Notes: generated by a model from the sequence alone, not told the origin. A stretch of DNA of 64,000 nt from Bacteroidales bacterium UBA4243 (GCA_002396205.1 DGXB01000075.1:3380-67379); one strand, 5' to 3'; shown: positions 16,823-25,480, counted from the first letter of the stretch. Program-made: numbers and translations.

Positions 16823-17641
16823 ATGAGTAATTTAGCAAAATTCAACACCATGGACGGCTATACCTTCGACGAGGGTATAGCCTTCCTTGTTTTGGTGAAA
16901 GCCCCATTGGGCGTGATTAACCACTTGAAAGCCACGCACAACCGTAGCCACTTGCATAGCGAAATCCACAAGCAACTGCGCTTCCCGCGTGTGAAGGAAA
17001 TCGTTCGCCGCAACATGGGAAATTCCCCTCAAATTTCCTCTAATTCCCCAATCGCAAACGAGTCAAAATCGAACGAAATCGAGCCAAAATCGAACGGAAT
17101 TGAACCAAAATCGAACGATGACGAACCCGATTCTGACGAAACCGACCCTACCGAAATCATCCTTACCAAGGAGGATGTCCGCACCCACGAAAACACCCGC
17201 CTCGAAGACATGCCCAATGACCTGTGCCGCACCCTCTGGCAGAAACGTCAAGACGTGTTCCGCGAAATGCAACAGGCGCACCTCAAAATGAGGGCAGTGC
17301 CCGAAGGCGAGGAACACAACGAGGAAAGGGCGAAATGGAGGGCTGAAGTGTTGCGTCTCGATGCCGAAAATGACAGCTACTGGAAACAGATAGACGCTGA
17401 AATCGAGCGGTTTAACTCTGAAAAGGAAAGGGCGGATGAAAAGGCCGATAAAGATAATCAAGCCGGCTTCAATGTGTCGACCTACCGTGCCTATATCTGC
17501 AAGGCCGTTCGGAAGAAAGAACTTTCTCCCGAGCAATTTGCAGAACTGCAACACCGCGTCAATGCCATGATTGTGGCCAATGAGGAGATGTCTCCTGATA
17601 CAATCGAAAAACTCAAAGCCAAGGGAATCACAGTTGGATGA
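16823..17641 (+). CDS. Uncharacterised phage protein with internal repeats (272 aa)
   Basis: ATG 16823 was preferred to an upstream TTG. The N-terminal 60 residues are folded (MDGYTFDEGIAFLVLVKAPL). Next is a three-fold KSNEIEP / KSNGIEP / KSNDDEP repeat (residues about 80-105, mirrored as near-identical DNA repeats at 17062-17125), an acidic linker, then a long coiled coil. Possibly a chaperone or assembly factor by position between capsid and terminase genes; no family recognised. Confidence 0.6.
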   Translation: MSNLAKFNTMDGYTFDEGIAFLVLVKAPLGVINHLKATHNRSHLHSEIHKQLRFPRVKEIVRRNMGNSPQISSNSPIANESKSNEIEPKSNGIEPKSNDDEPDSDETDPTEIILTKEDVRTHENTRLEDMPNDLCRTLWQKRQDVFREMQQAHLKMRAVPEGEEHNEERAKWRAEVLRLDAENDSYWKQIDAEIERFNSEKERADEKADKDNQAGFNVSTYRAYICKAVRKKELSPEQFAELQHRVNAMIVANEEMSPDTIEKLKAKGITVG

Positions 17642-18086
17642 ACCGCTGACCATACCAGGTGTGCGCGTCAGCCGGACCAACTCAATGCAGATGCTCAGGC
17701 AAATCGTGCAGATGACGGGCAACGGCAGCAAGCTCGTCATCTTTTCCTATTCAGTGACCGATGGCTGGCTTCGTCAACTGATGAAACTGAGGCAGGAATA
17801 CCAGGTGCAGCACATCACATTGGTCCTCGACCGCGCCGTGATGATCCGGCACCGCGAGAAGCTGCTGCAAATCGAGCGCGTCGCCGATGAATGCTACCTC
17901 ACCGACAGCCACGCCAAGGTGTACCTCAGCCAAGGCGAAACCAAGTCCATCGCGCTGATTACCTCAGCCAACGCCACCAACAACTACCGAAACGAATGCT
18001 ACTATGGAACAGACCGACCCGAAGAAATCAAACAAATCGAATCAGACATCTCAGCAATTCTTGGAACTGCTTTCTGTATCGACTGA
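17634..18086 (+). CDS. Phospholipase D-like protein
   Basis: Single HKD-like motif: SHAKVYL followed by ALITSANATNNYRNE near the C-terminus, the pattern of one-motif PLD-family proteins that dimerise to form the active site (nucleases or lipid hydrolases). The start is uncertain. A TTG at 17634 overlapping the previous stop keeps the conserved-looking EPLTIPGVRVSR segment; an ATG at 17685 is the alternative. The gene's last 83 bases overlap the next gene in another frame. Its function in packaging-adjacent position is unknown. Confidence 0.65.
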   Translation: MDEPLTIPGVRVSRTNSMQMLRQIVQMTGNGSKLVIFSYSVTDGWLRQLMKLRQEYQVQHITLVLDRAVMIRHREKLLQIERVADECYLTDSHAKVYLSQGETKSIALITSANATNNYRNECYYGTDRPEEIKQIESDISAILGTAFCID

Positions 18087-18351
18087 CGCAGAAATCGTTG
18101 AAATGTTAGCCGCGCAATTCTTCACCATAAGGCAAATAGCGCAATATATCGGTATGGATCCAGACAATCTACGCAGTATCATCAACTACGATGAAGGTAA
18201 CGACCTCGCAAAAGCCTACTGGAAAGGCAAGATGAAGACAGAAATTCTACTTCGTTTCGACACACTGAAATTTGCGGCTGCAGGAAATCCACAAGCCAGC
18301 CAAGAGATGAAAGAATATCTATCACAACAAAATGTAGACGAAAATGCGTGA
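18004..18351 (+). CDS. Helix-turn-helix protein, possible terminase accessory (115 aa)
   Basis: After a Ser/Asn/Lys-rich N-terminus comes an HTH-like region (FFTIRQIAQYIGMDPDNLRS, about residues 40-60) and a helical KMKTEILLRFDTLKFAA segment. Small terminase subunits and their partners often have this build. It overlaps the PLD gene by 83 bases and the next gene by eight. Confidence 0.55.
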   Translation: MEQTDPKKSNKSNQTSQQFLELLSVSTDAEIVEMLAAQFFTIRQIAQYIGMDPDNLRSIINYDEGNDLAKAYWKGKMKTEILLRFDTLKFAAAGNPQASQEMKEYLSQQNVDENA

Positions 18352-18916
18352 TGAAAATCTACAACTCATCGAGAACAATATGTTCCTCCCTGAAGAGAGT
18401 CGCAAACCTTTAACAGAAAGCCAATGCAAATTGCTTGAAGAGGTGACGGATTGCTACCAGGTACAACTCCAAAAACCAATGATCAGCCGCGCGTCTCTAC
18501 GTGATTATCTCATTAATAAGTACAAGCTGACTAAGACTCAGGCATACCGCGTCATCCAGTATGCAGCAGTCATCCTTGGCAACGTGCAACCAACGCACAA
18601 AAACTTCATACGACAACGAGTTGAGTTCCTATCTGAGAAAGCCTACGAAGCCATCGAGGCTACAGATTACCGGCGTGCTGATGCTCTGACAAAGTTGGCC
18701 AAGGTGCTCGCAAAAGCCTTTGCCACCAATATTGATGAAGGTGAGCTCATCAATGCGCAGAAGTATCTCGAAATCGATGTGGTGAACATCACCATCGACC
18801 CCACAGCACTCGGCATCAAGACCAGCGAAGCAAAGCAAAGGGAAATCAATAAGATGCTTCGCAAATACGAGATTGAAGACGCTGAAATCATTCCACCAGA
18901 GGAGGATAAGGAATGA
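18344..18916 (+). CDS. Probable small terminase subunit (190 aa)
   Basis: Directly upstream of and overlapping the large terminase gene by four bases. A helical N-terminal half with an HTH-like SRASLRDYLINKYKLTKTQ element is followed by an oligomerisation-type helical centre (ALTKLAKVLAKAF) and a C-terminal acidic tail that would contact the large subunit. The assignment rests on position and architecture. Confidence 0.65.
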   Translation: MRDENLQLIENNMFLPEESRKPLTESQCKLLEEVTDCYQVQLQKPMISRASLRDYLINKYKLTKTQAYRVIQYAAVILGNVQPTHKNFIRQRVEFLSEKAYEAIEATDYRRADALTKLAKVLAKAFATNIDEGELINAQKYLEIDVVNITIDPTALGIKTSEAKQREINKMLRKYEIEDAEIIPPEEDKE

Positions 18917-20499
18917 ATAACCTCTATCTCCATCCTGGCCAACTCCGCTACAAACTGGTTGATCCCCGCGATTCGGTCAACATCTGCAGCCGTCGATGGG
19001 GCAAATCCTTCATCATTGCCATGCGTATCATGGGCAACGTGCTGGAGATGCCTGGCAGCCTCGGTGTGTTCGTTGCCAGCAGTTTCCGTCAAGCCCATGC
19101 CCGCACCCTGCCTTCGGCTCTCATGGCCATGGATGCATTTGGATGGAAGCGCGATATCCATTATGTGATTGGCCATCGACCCGACCCGCGTTTAGGCTTC
19201 AAGGAACCCATCTTCTGCCCAAGCGACCTGAAAGATGTGATATGGTTTGCCAACGGAACGATTATGATGATTGTGAGCCAGGAGGTGGTGCTGTCGGCCA
19301 ACTCCCTTACCATCCACTGGCTCGTCGCCGATGAAGCCAAGGGCCTCGACTACGACAAACTTTCCAACGAGATACTGCCCGCCATCGGCGGCAGCTCCAT
19401 CTACTTCAACGACCCAGCCAAATATCCACATCTTTGGGGCACAACCTACACGACTGATATGCCGTGCAGCAAAGAAGGTTTGTGGCTGATTAACAAGTTC
19501 GAAAACGAATGCGACCCCGAATTGTATGAAACCATTATTGGCATGGAACTCCAAAAACGGCGTCTGATGATGGAGCCACAAAACACCTACACCAAACAAC
19601 GAATAGCCTACCTGACCCGAGCGGCCAACCTGTTACGCTCCAAGACTCTCTATTATCAGGAACGCTCAATATTCGACAATATCGCCGTGGTTGGACCAGA
19701 CTATGTGAAACGCTGTGAACGAAGTATGCCAGCCCTGGCTTTCCGCACATCCATCCTCTGTAAGCGTATCGACAAAGTGGAAGGCATGTTCTACGAGAGC
19801 TTCGACAAGAAACTGCACACCTACCACGCCACCGACAACAGCCGCCTCAACGACTACAAGACCCAGCAATACGACTGCCTCCTTGACCGTGACATCGAGC
19901 GCACCAAGCCCATTGCCATCTCGTTCGATTATGGCGCACTCATCAACTGGCTGGTGGCCGCACAGGTGCAGGGTAACACACACAAGACCTTGAAGAGTTT
20001 CTTCACCAAAAACAAGCAACGCCTCCGCGAGGTGATTCAGCTGTTTTGCGAATACTACGAACCGCATCCATGCAAGACGTTGTTTTATTATTACGACTCA
20101 ACTGCCTTGGCCACCGGCTATGTCGAAGTCGGCCATGCAGCCTACGACATCGTACACGACGAATTCCGCAAGCATGGTTGGTACGTGAAGGACAAACCCT
20201 TGGGAAACCCGATGGCACACGACAAGAAACACAAGATTATCAATGAGGGCTTTGAAGGGCGAGAGAAGCTTCTGCCACAGTTCAACGCCGACAATAACGA
20301 GGAACTGATCCAGGCAATGATGCTGGCCGAAGTTGTGATAGGTTCCAAAGGTGTACGCAAGGACAAATCCGGAGAGAAGACCATCGAGAGCGACACCAAC
20401 CTGCCCTTGGAACTACGTACCGACGGCACCGATGCTTGGGACACCAACTTCCTCGGCTGCCTCACTAACCCTTACGACGACGATTTCATCTATGGATGA
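18913..20499 (+). CDS. Terminase large subunit
   Basis: DNA-packaging motor, 528 aa. Walker A CSRRWGKS (Lys31), Walker B WLVADEAK (Asp140-Glu141), and a coupling-like TTYTTD further on. The C-terminal nuclease half has SFDYGALINW and YYYDSTAL acidic strands of the RNase H-like fold. The gene ends on TGA 20497-20499, whose last base begins structured element copy B. Confidence 0.85.
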   Translation: MNNLYLHPGQLRYKLVDPRDSVNICSRRWGKSFIIAMRIMGNVLEMPGSLGVFVASSFRQAHARTLPSALMAMDAFGWKRDIHYVIGHRPDPRLGFKEPIFCPSDLKDVIWFANGTIMMIVSQEVVLSANSLTIHWLVADEAKGLDYDKLSNEILPAIGGSSIYFNDPAKYPHLWGTTYTTDMPCSKEGLWLINKFENECDPELYETIIGMELQKRRLMMEPQNTYTKQRIAYLTRAANLLRSKTLYYQERSIFDNIAVVGPDYVKRCERSMPALAFRTSILCKRIDKVEGMFYESFDKKLHTYHATDNSRLNDYKTQQYDCLLDRDIERTKPIAISFDYGALINWLVAAQVQGNTHKTLKSFFTKNKQRLREVIQLFCEYYEPHPCKTLFYYYDSTALATGYVEVGHAAYDIVHDEFRKHGWYVKDKPLGNPMAHDKKHKIINEGFEGREKLLPQFNADNNEELIQAMMLAEVVIGSKGVRKDKSGEKTIESDTNLPLELRTDGTDAWDTNFLGCLTNPYDDDFIYG

Positions 20500-20680
20500 T
20501 GCTTTTTGCTTTTGCTTTGCGTCGTTGACGCGCCTCTGGCAGCCGCCGCAAAGACCGTCAGGGGCATCGCGGCACTTTCCCTCAGCCCACATTCCTCAGC
20601 GTCCCGCCCTTAATCGGAGCGGCCTTGGCCGCATCTTATTATACCCGTGCCGCGATGCCCCTTGACAAAGCAAAAAGCAT
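20499..20680 (+). repeat. Structured repeat element, copy B
   Basis: Same plan as copy A at 8293. The outer stem is ATGCTTTTTGC (20499-20509) with GCAAAAAGCAT (20670-20680). The inner stem is GGGGCATCGCGGC (20561-20573) with its complement at 20649-20661, extended by TCA/TGA across a bulged T. The outer part of the inner stem differs from copy A, but both sides changed so that pairing is kept. A GCGGCCTTGGCCGC palindrome sits in the loop. Copy B carries about 20 extra bases after the first arm. Confidence 0.8.
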
Positions 20681-20684
20681 TGAA

Positions 20685-20727
20685 GCAAATTAAGCAGATT
20701 TAAACATGCTTAATTTGCCTTTTATTT
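20685..20727 (+). terminator. Intrinsic terminator after terminase
   Basis: GCAAATTAAGCA (20685-20696) pairs perfectly with TGCTTAATTTGC (20707-20718) over a 10-base loop and is followed by CTTTTATTT. It closes the capsid-terminase operon. Confidence 0.75.
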
Positions 20728-20867
20728 GACTATTAAGTTAATTATCTGATTTATAGCTTTGTTTTTATGTGATTGTTATGTGACTAATTTGCCATTTTTT
20801 TTGCAAGGGAAATCCGACGCAGGTGTAAAAGGCTGAATTTCAATAAGTCTTTTTCTTCATGAGTATG

Positions 20868-20930
20868 GCAAAATGATAGAAAGAATGATAGATAAAATGG
20901 TAGAATAAAATGGTAGAATAAGATGATATT
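20868..20930. repeat. Imperfect tandem repeats (AAAATGATAGAA type)
   Basis: Five consecutive units of 12-13 bp (AAAATGATAGAA, AGAATGATAGAT, two AAAATGGTAGAAT, AAGATGATATT). AT-rich; may be a protein-binding or recombination-prone site at the start of the accessory island. Confidence 0.5.
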
Positions 20931-20940
20931 GATAGTAATG

Positions 20941-21700
20941 AGGGCGTCTCTCGCCTAAGCTCGACCGTGCTTTCCGTCTCAAACATATTCGACTCGCAAG
21001 CGGCTTCGTCTCATACTCGACTGCAATCACATGACGCACGCTTCAAGAGTGCCGAAACCGACGGCGGTGCTCCGTTGCACGCGCCACCTCTGAGGAGGTG
21101 ACCAACGCTCCACTGCGACCTTCTTACGGTATCGGCACCCTTTCCGCTCACAAAGCCCGTCAGCCTGTCCGTAGAGTCGTGCCGACCCAACGGCCAGTCT
21201 GCCGCCGGTGTCAGGGACATGTCGGATTGCTGCGCCAGCTATATTCCGCAGGCTCCATGTAGCCGTCGCCTCAACCGCCAAGACCCTGCCACCGTACAGC
21301 CAAAGCGGAAGAAAACCCCGACAGGAAGTCATTCTGACATCCTGCCGGGGTTTTCTGTTACCCACCGCACGGCGACATCCCTACGTTCCAGAACCGTTCC
21401 ATCTCCCACCGCACGAAAGACGACGGTCCTCTTGAAAGAGTCCTTTTTAACGGGCGTTGCCGTGGCAATCGTCTGTGCCAGACCATTGCTTTCATGGCAA
21501 TGCCCTAAAGGACACTTTCAGGACTGTCGTCTTTCTCCAACCGCACATGGGCGGTTCCTCCTCTCCGGTCTGCCACCCTTCTAACGCTATTCGTTGACGC
21601 CTAATCGGCGGTTGTCAACGCTTCGCGAGGTTTTTCAATCGGAGTTCACAGTTTCAGCACTTTCACTTCGGTATTCCTCCCATGAAATCATTCCGTAACA
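20941..21700 (-). other. 760-bp non-coding region with strong secondary structure
   Basis: No convincing gene on either strand. Structure is abundant. A fold-back at 21416-21534 has AAAGACGAC/GTCGTCTTT, GTCC/GGAC, TGAAAG/CTTTCA and GGGCGTTGCC/GGCAATGCCC nested in order. A 17-bp terminator-like hairpin lies at 21310-21356. A small CACCTC/GGAGGTG hairpin is near 21088. A minus-strand promoter box (TATCTTTG, reverse of 21711-21718) lies at its right end, so a leftward structured transcript is plausible. The short frames here are Arg/Cys-rich and look spurious. Confidence 0.45.
21310..21356. terminator. Bidirectional terminator-like hairpin
   Basis: AGAAAACCCCGACAGGA pairs with TCCTGCCGGGGTTTTCT with one mismatch (13-base loop). 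A/T-rich ends on both strands (TTTTCT on each) allow termination in either direction. Confidence 0.6.
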
Positions 21701-21701
21701 C

Positions 21702-21943
21702 TTTTCGCTGCAAAGATAGTTTCGGCGGTGTCTGCAAGTCAAGGCACAAGTCGAGCGGCTCCATGAAAAATCTCCATCCCCTTTGGGGTAGTATTTTTCG
21801 AGCCGTCCTTGACTTGCCACCGCCTACTCTCTTTCAGCAGCAAAAGTTATACGGTGATTCCTGGGGGAATGAATTAAAAAAAATGCTGAAAGTGAACGAA
21901 TTAAATATAAAAAAGTTACCGGCTCAAGCCCAAAAGAATAATG
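21702..21943. repeat. Accessory-gene header repeat, copy 1
   Basis: About 240 bp shared with 35034-35275. The core is an 84-bp palindrome (21734-21817): outer arms GCAAGTCAAGG/CCTTGACTTGC, then CGGCTC/GAGCCG, GAAAAAT/ATTTTTC and CCCCTTTGGGG. To its left a minus-strand promoter is visible (TATCTTTG from 21718 to 21711, with TTG upstream). The shared part continues past the palindrome (CCGCCTAC, TATACGGTGATTC, A-tract, CCGGCTCAA) up to the start of the accessory genes. Confidence 0.75.
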
Positions 21944-21945
21944 CT

Positions 21946-22089
21946 ATGGAAAACACGATGAACACACGCGAAAATGCCCTTTTGATGGTGGCGACTCAGG
22001 TCGAGGACTTCGACGACCTTTTGAAAGTACAGGCCGAAACCGGCCTTGATATGGCAGAACTCGAAACAATGTACTACTCAATCATTTAA
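21946..22089 (+). CDS. Small accessory protein (47 aa)
   Basis: ATG at 21946 just after the header repeat. Product MENTMNTRENALLMVATQVE followed by an acidic helix (FDDLLKVQAETGLDMAEL). It stops four bases before the phosphoribosyltransferase start. Small helical proteins of this type precede accessory genes in Bacteroidetes mobile elements; function unknown. Confidence 0.5.
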   Translation: MENTMNTRENALLMVATQVEDFDDLLKVQAETGLDMAELETMYYSII

Positions 22090-22093
22090 GGCG

Positions 22094-22588
22094 ATGGAAA
22101 CCAGATATTTTGCAACTGGAAACTATCGCGCCGACCGCCGCAACGAAACCGCCCACGCGATGAAGAACGGCGAAAAATGGGCAATCCATAAGGCAGCCGC
22201 CGCAATGGTGCAGTACATCCCGAGTAATGCGGCACTCGTTCCCATGCCATCACACACGGGAGCGGCCACCTATACTTTAGAACTTTGCCGAATGTTGGCC
22301 AAGGCGACCGCCGCCGAAGTTTGCGACTATCTGAAAGGCACACCGCGCGAAACCCTCTACAGCTTGAAGAAGCAAGGCCGCAAGCCAACGCCCAAGAAAT
22401 TAGGCTTTTATCTTTCGCAGCCCATCCCAAGCGGAAAGCGCGTCATCATTATAGATAATGTTGTGGCCACGGGCACAACCGCCGCCGCCGCAGTCCGCGC
22501 CATTGGTGGCGGTGTCGTGTTCGCATACGCAGCCGCGACCAATAGCCAAACACGGAAAGACCTTGTAAGACTTTACCCAACCATTTAA
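22094..22588 (+). CDS. ComF-like phosphoribosyltransferase
   Basis: The PRPP-binding signature VIIIDNVVATGTT (about residues 121-133) is intact, preceded by ALVPMPSHTGAATYTLELCR, as in ComF/amidophosphoribosyl-type PRTases. Length 164 aa. Start taken at METRYFATGNYRAD rather than an upstream in-frame ATG that overlaps the previous gene. No zinc finger as in true ComF. It is carried on an accessory island with the DUF3871-like gene; substrate unknown. Confidence 0.75.
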   Translation: METRYFATGNYRADRRNETAHAMKNGEKWAIHKAAAAMVQYIPSNAALVPMPSHTGAATYTLELCRMLAKATAAEVCDYLKGTPRETLYSLKKQGRKPTPKKLGFYLSQPIPSGKRVIIIDNVVATGTTAAAAVRAIGGGVVFAYAAATNSQTRKDLVRLYPTI

Positions 22589-22630
22589 TAATTAGAGGCA
22601 GACACGCCGCTGCAGTTGCGTGTATTATTA
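22586..22630 (+). promoter_or_regulatory. Hairpin in the leader of the DUF3871-like gene
   Basis: TAATAAT pairs with ATTATTA and inside it ACACGC pairs with GCGTGT, looping CGCTGCAGTT. The hairpin overlaps the TAA of the upstream gene and ends two bases before the next ATG, so it could control initiation. Confidence 0.45.
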
Positions 22631-22632
22631 CA

Positions 22633-23547
22633 ATGTTACAACAATTAAACACCATCCAACCCGCCCAAACTTTTGATTTTGAGGCAGAAAAGAACATCGA
22701 ATTAACCCTTGACACCCTCAAGAGGACACACAAGGAAAACGACATTTTTGGCCGACCGCTGAAAGGCTTTTATCATTATGAAGCGATTGAACGGATAGCG
22801 GACGCCGCCGAAAGTCGTGGCCTTATGCCGATTGTGTCCGACCTATGGGCAGCGCAGAACGGCAGCAAATCCCAGCCAGGTGTCGTGTTGTTGCCCCAGG
22901 TGGAGGCCGTGACCATGCCCCACGCAGTGGAAGCACACATTTTGCGCCGTGTGTTCTGCACTCTCAATCTAATGAAATACGATGATGGCGAGAAGTGCAC
23001 GAATATCGCCTTCACATTCCACCAAGATGGCGTGCAGGTGGCAATTGGTCAGCGCGTCACCATTTGCCGCAACCAAACCATTTTGGGCGCAGAACATACC
23101 GCGATAAGCAAGGGCAACGACCAAGGCAGTATTAACGACCTTTTCGCCACGGTGGAAAGATGGCTTGACAACGCCGCCACCATCACCGACACCGACCGCC
23201 AACGGATTGAGAGACTAAAGGCGCAACGCTTCGACCGCCCGACCGCGTTAATGTATTTAGGCCTTCTTAACTGTATGAGAGTCGCCGCCGACAGTCGTAC
23301 AAAGGCCATCCGCGACCGCGTGAAAGTCGCCCCCCTTAATCAAGCGCAACTTTCCATTTTCGCCGAACATTTGACGGAGCGCTTAATGTTGTCGGACAGC
23401 CTTACGGCTTGGGAGTTCTTGAACCTTGCGACCGAGGTACACAAGCCAACGACCGCCGACATGCCGCGAATAATCCCGACCAATGCCGCCCTTTTCGATA
23501 TGATGGCAGCCGTTGAGACGGAGACGCAACCCCTTTTGAATTGCTGA
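22633..23547 (+). CDS. DUF3871-like protein of Bacteroidetes mobile elements
   Basis: Soluble protein of 304 aa. It has a helical N-terminus, a beta-rich centre (FGRPLKGFYHYEAIERI, PQVEAVTMPHAVEAHILRRV) and a helical C-terminal half. It resembles DUF3871 proteins found in Bacteroides conjugative elements and prophages, although this is from memory. The pairing with a PRTase gene and header repeat supports cargo status. Function unknown. Confidence 0.5.
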   Translation: MLQQLNTIQPAQTFDFEAEKNIELTLDTLKRTHKENDIFGRPLKGFYHYEAIERIADAAESRGLMPIVSDLWAAQNGSKSQPGVVLLPQVEAVTMPHAVEAHILRRVFCTLNLMKYDDGEKCTNIAFTFHQDGVQVAIGQRVTICRNQTILGAEHTAISKGNDQGSINDLFATVERWLDNAATITDTDRQRIERLKAQRFDRPTALMYLGLLNCMRVAADSRTKAIRDRVKVAPLNQAQLSIFAEHLTERLMLSDSLTAWEFLNLATEVHKPTTADMPRIIPTNAALFDMMAAVETETQPLLNC

Positions 23548-23566
23548 CAACACGGCGAGCGAGTGA

Positions 23567-23595
23567 CGGCGGCAGCGATTGCCGCCGCCACTTTT
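23567..23595 (+). terminator. Hairpin after DUF3871-like gene
   Basis: CGGCGGCA/TGCCGCCG stem with a five-base loop, followed by CCACTTTTCCC. GC-rich stem but a weak T-tract. Confidence 0.4.
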
Positions 23596-23687
23596 CCCTA
23601 TTTCCCGAACCGCCGCCGCATATTTCGCAATTCGAGGCCTGCAATTGCCAAAGGCGCGGGAGGGCAGCGCGGGGTCTGACGACGCAA

Positions 23688-23720
23688 AACGCGCCGATTT
23701 TTGCAAAATCGGCGCGTTAG
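23688..23720. terminator. Perfect 14-bp hairpin
   Basis: AACGCGCCGATTTT and AAAATCGGCGCGTT pair perfectly with a three-base TGC loop. Symmetric A/T flanks allow action on both strands. Confidence 0.6.
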
Positions 23721-23772
23721 GTGATTGAGGGATAGAGATTTGAATACTTTCAATTGTGAACTCCGATAATAT

Positions 23773-23826
23773 AAAAAATTCGCCGCCTGCGGCGTCCGGC
23801 TGGACTTGCAGGCGACGAATTTTTTT
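23773..23826 (+). terminator. Intrinsic terminator fused to late promoter B
   Basis: AAAAAATTCGCCGCCTGC pairs with GCAGGCGACGAATTTTTT (one G-T pair). The T-tract continues straight into GTCACTTG. Confidence 0.85.
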
Positions 23827-23860
23827 GTCACTTGGGCCTATATCGTGGTGGATATTTTTG
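23827..23860 (+). promoter_or_regulatory. Late promoter B
   Basis: GTCACTTG, 18 bases, TATTTTTG (23853-23860), leader CACCAAACCAAAAACC. Heads the portal-to-lysis operon. Confidence 0.8.
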
Positions 23861-23882
23861 CACCAAACCAAAAACCACTTCA

Positions 23883-24104
23883 ATGATCCACGAAAGCAAA
23901 CTGTTTGAATTGGTGCAAACGCATCCATTATTCTCGCTCCGTTTTGTGGCCGAGAGCGGGGAACTGATTACAGTGGACGAATGCAGTTGCACCAGTTTCT
24001 ATTCATCGGGTAAGACGATGAAAATAAAGCTGCCTAATGGGCTGTTCCGAACGGTGAACCGTAAGACCGTCACGGCCTTCAATGGAAAGGAGGTGTTCCT
24101 ATGA
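23883..24104 (+). CDS. Small late protein before portal (73 aa)
   Basis: Starts at ATG 23883 (MIHESKLFELVQTHPLFSLR), 22 bases after the promoter's -7 box, giving a short leader. Beta-rich protein with SCTSFYSSGKTMKIKL. Overlaps the portal gene by four bases. Function unknown; a head-assembly factor is possible. Confidence 0.6.
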   Translation: MIHESKLFELVQTHPLFSLRFVAESGELITVDECSCTSFYSSGKTMKIKLPNGLFRTVNRKTVTAFNGKEVFL

Positions 24105-25480
24105 ATATTCCAGAAGAAGAGATGGTCTCCTGGGTGGGTGACAAGATTGCACTCTATAAGACAGCTTGCGTTGTCCTTGGCAACGATACGCTGACCCTTT
24201 TCGATGAAAAAGACCTGCAACCTATCCCTATGCAAGGGTTCCGTGTCGCGCCTTGGGGCGTGGATAACGCCCTGCCGCAACGTGTGATGGCCAAGATTGA
24301 CGCGGCTGAAATCGTGGGCACCAACGCCAATTTCAATTGGAAGGTGGCGTACGGATTAGGGCCGAAACTCGTAGAGGTCATCCGCGACCCCGAAACCAAC
24401 CGCGTGAAGGACTTCAAGGAGGTGATTGAAGGCGAGGCCTACGATTGGTATATGCGTAACAACGTGCCGCTGCTATTGCAGGAGATTATGACCGACCTTT
24501 CCTACTTCGGCAACGCTTTCCCGCTCCTGATTGCAGGACCTAAGGAAGAAGGCGGGAAAAAGCGTGTCGGCATTCGTAGCATCGTTCACCGCGAAGCCAT
24601 GTTCAGCCGATGGGGCCTCACGAAAAAGGACTTGATCAGTCGGCACCTGTATTGCGCCAAGTGGGACGACAGCCCGACGAAGGAGGAAATCCAGGATTCC
24701 TATGTGATTGACGAATACAACGCGGTGGCCGACATCAGCAACCGGCTGCTGCTTGGCAAGGACACAAGGATGTGCTTCCCCATCTACATCACTTCGCCTG
24801 GCCGACCCTACTACAGCTATCCCAACTGGTGGAGCATCTTCCGGAGCGGCTGGTACGACCAACTGACCAGCATTCCCGCCTTGAAAAAGGCCATCCTGAA
24901 GCACAACCTTGGTGTGCGCCACATCATCTACATCGCCGACGAGTACTTCAAGGAGAAAGAGGAGCTGCTGAAGATCGGCAAAGACGACCACAAGGGACGC
25001 AAGGAGCTTTACGACGAAGTGGTGAAACAGCTGTGCGAACAAGTGACAGGGGAGGAGAACGCCGGAAAGGCCGTGGTGTCGAAGATGAAGATGATCCCCA
25101 ACGGCAACGGCGCTTCCTTCGAGAAGCTGATGACGGTTGACACCATCAAGAACGACATCAGCGGAGGGGAATACCTCACGGACTATGAGACCGGCGCCAA
25201 CATCATCTCGTATGCCATGGACGTGCATCCGAGCCTCATCGGTGCCACGCCCGGCAAGAACTCCAACAGCCTCAGCGGCTCCAACATCCGCGAAATCTTC
25301 ATCATGAAGCAGAGCCTCAGCAAGCCGATGGCCTACCTGGCACTGCAATGGTGGCCGGTGGTGCGCACCATCAACGGATGGGACCGCAACCTCGAAATCG
25401 TGATCCAGGACAGCCTGTTTACGACCCTCGACCAGTCGAAATCAGGCGAAGTGAAAACCGCTAATAATGTGACGCAGTGA
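24101..25480 (+). CDS. Portal protein
   Basis: The 459-residue protein has the length, gene position and sequence style of Bacteroidetes phage portals. It has an N-terminal wing (DNALPQRVMAKIDAAEIVGTN as a segment), a mixed alpha/beta middle with repeated Trp/Tyr, and a conserved-looking stretch GATPGKNSNSLSGSNIREIF before a C-terminal helical crown. It would form the dodecameric DNA gate at one vertex. The terminase lies upstream across the accessory island. Confidence 0.7.
   Translation: MNIPEEEMVSWVGDKIALYKTACVVLGNDTLTLFDEKDLQPIPMQGFRVAPWGVDNALPQRVMAKIDAAEIVGTNANFNWKVAYGLGPKLVEVIRDPETNRVKDFKEVIEGEAYDWYMRNNVPLLLQEIMTDLSYFGNAFPLLIAGPKEEGGKKRVGIRSIVHREAMFSRWGLTKKDLISRHLYCAKWDDSPTKEEIQDSYVIDEYNAVADISNRLLLGKDTRMCFPIYITSPGRPYYSYPNWWSIFRSGWYDQLTSIPALKKAILKHNLGVRHIIYIADEYFKEKEELLKIGKDDHKGRKELYDEVVKQLCEQVTGEENAGKAVVSKMKMIPNGNGASFEKLMTVDTIKNDISGGEYLTDYETGANIISYAMDVHPSLIGATPGKNSNSLSGSNIREIFIMKQSLSKPMAYLALQWWPVVRTINGWDRNLEIVIQDSLFTTLDQSKSGEVKTANNVTQ

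Noticed and set aside
21027..21365. 112-codon minus-strand frame in the structured region
   Set aside because: Arg/Gly-rich composition, crosses a terminator hairpin, no start signal; more likely non-coding.
20941..21700. Group II intron remnant
   Set aside because: A domain V-like stem was looked for on both strands, but the conserved AGC triad and GNRA arrangement were not found; no maturase gene.
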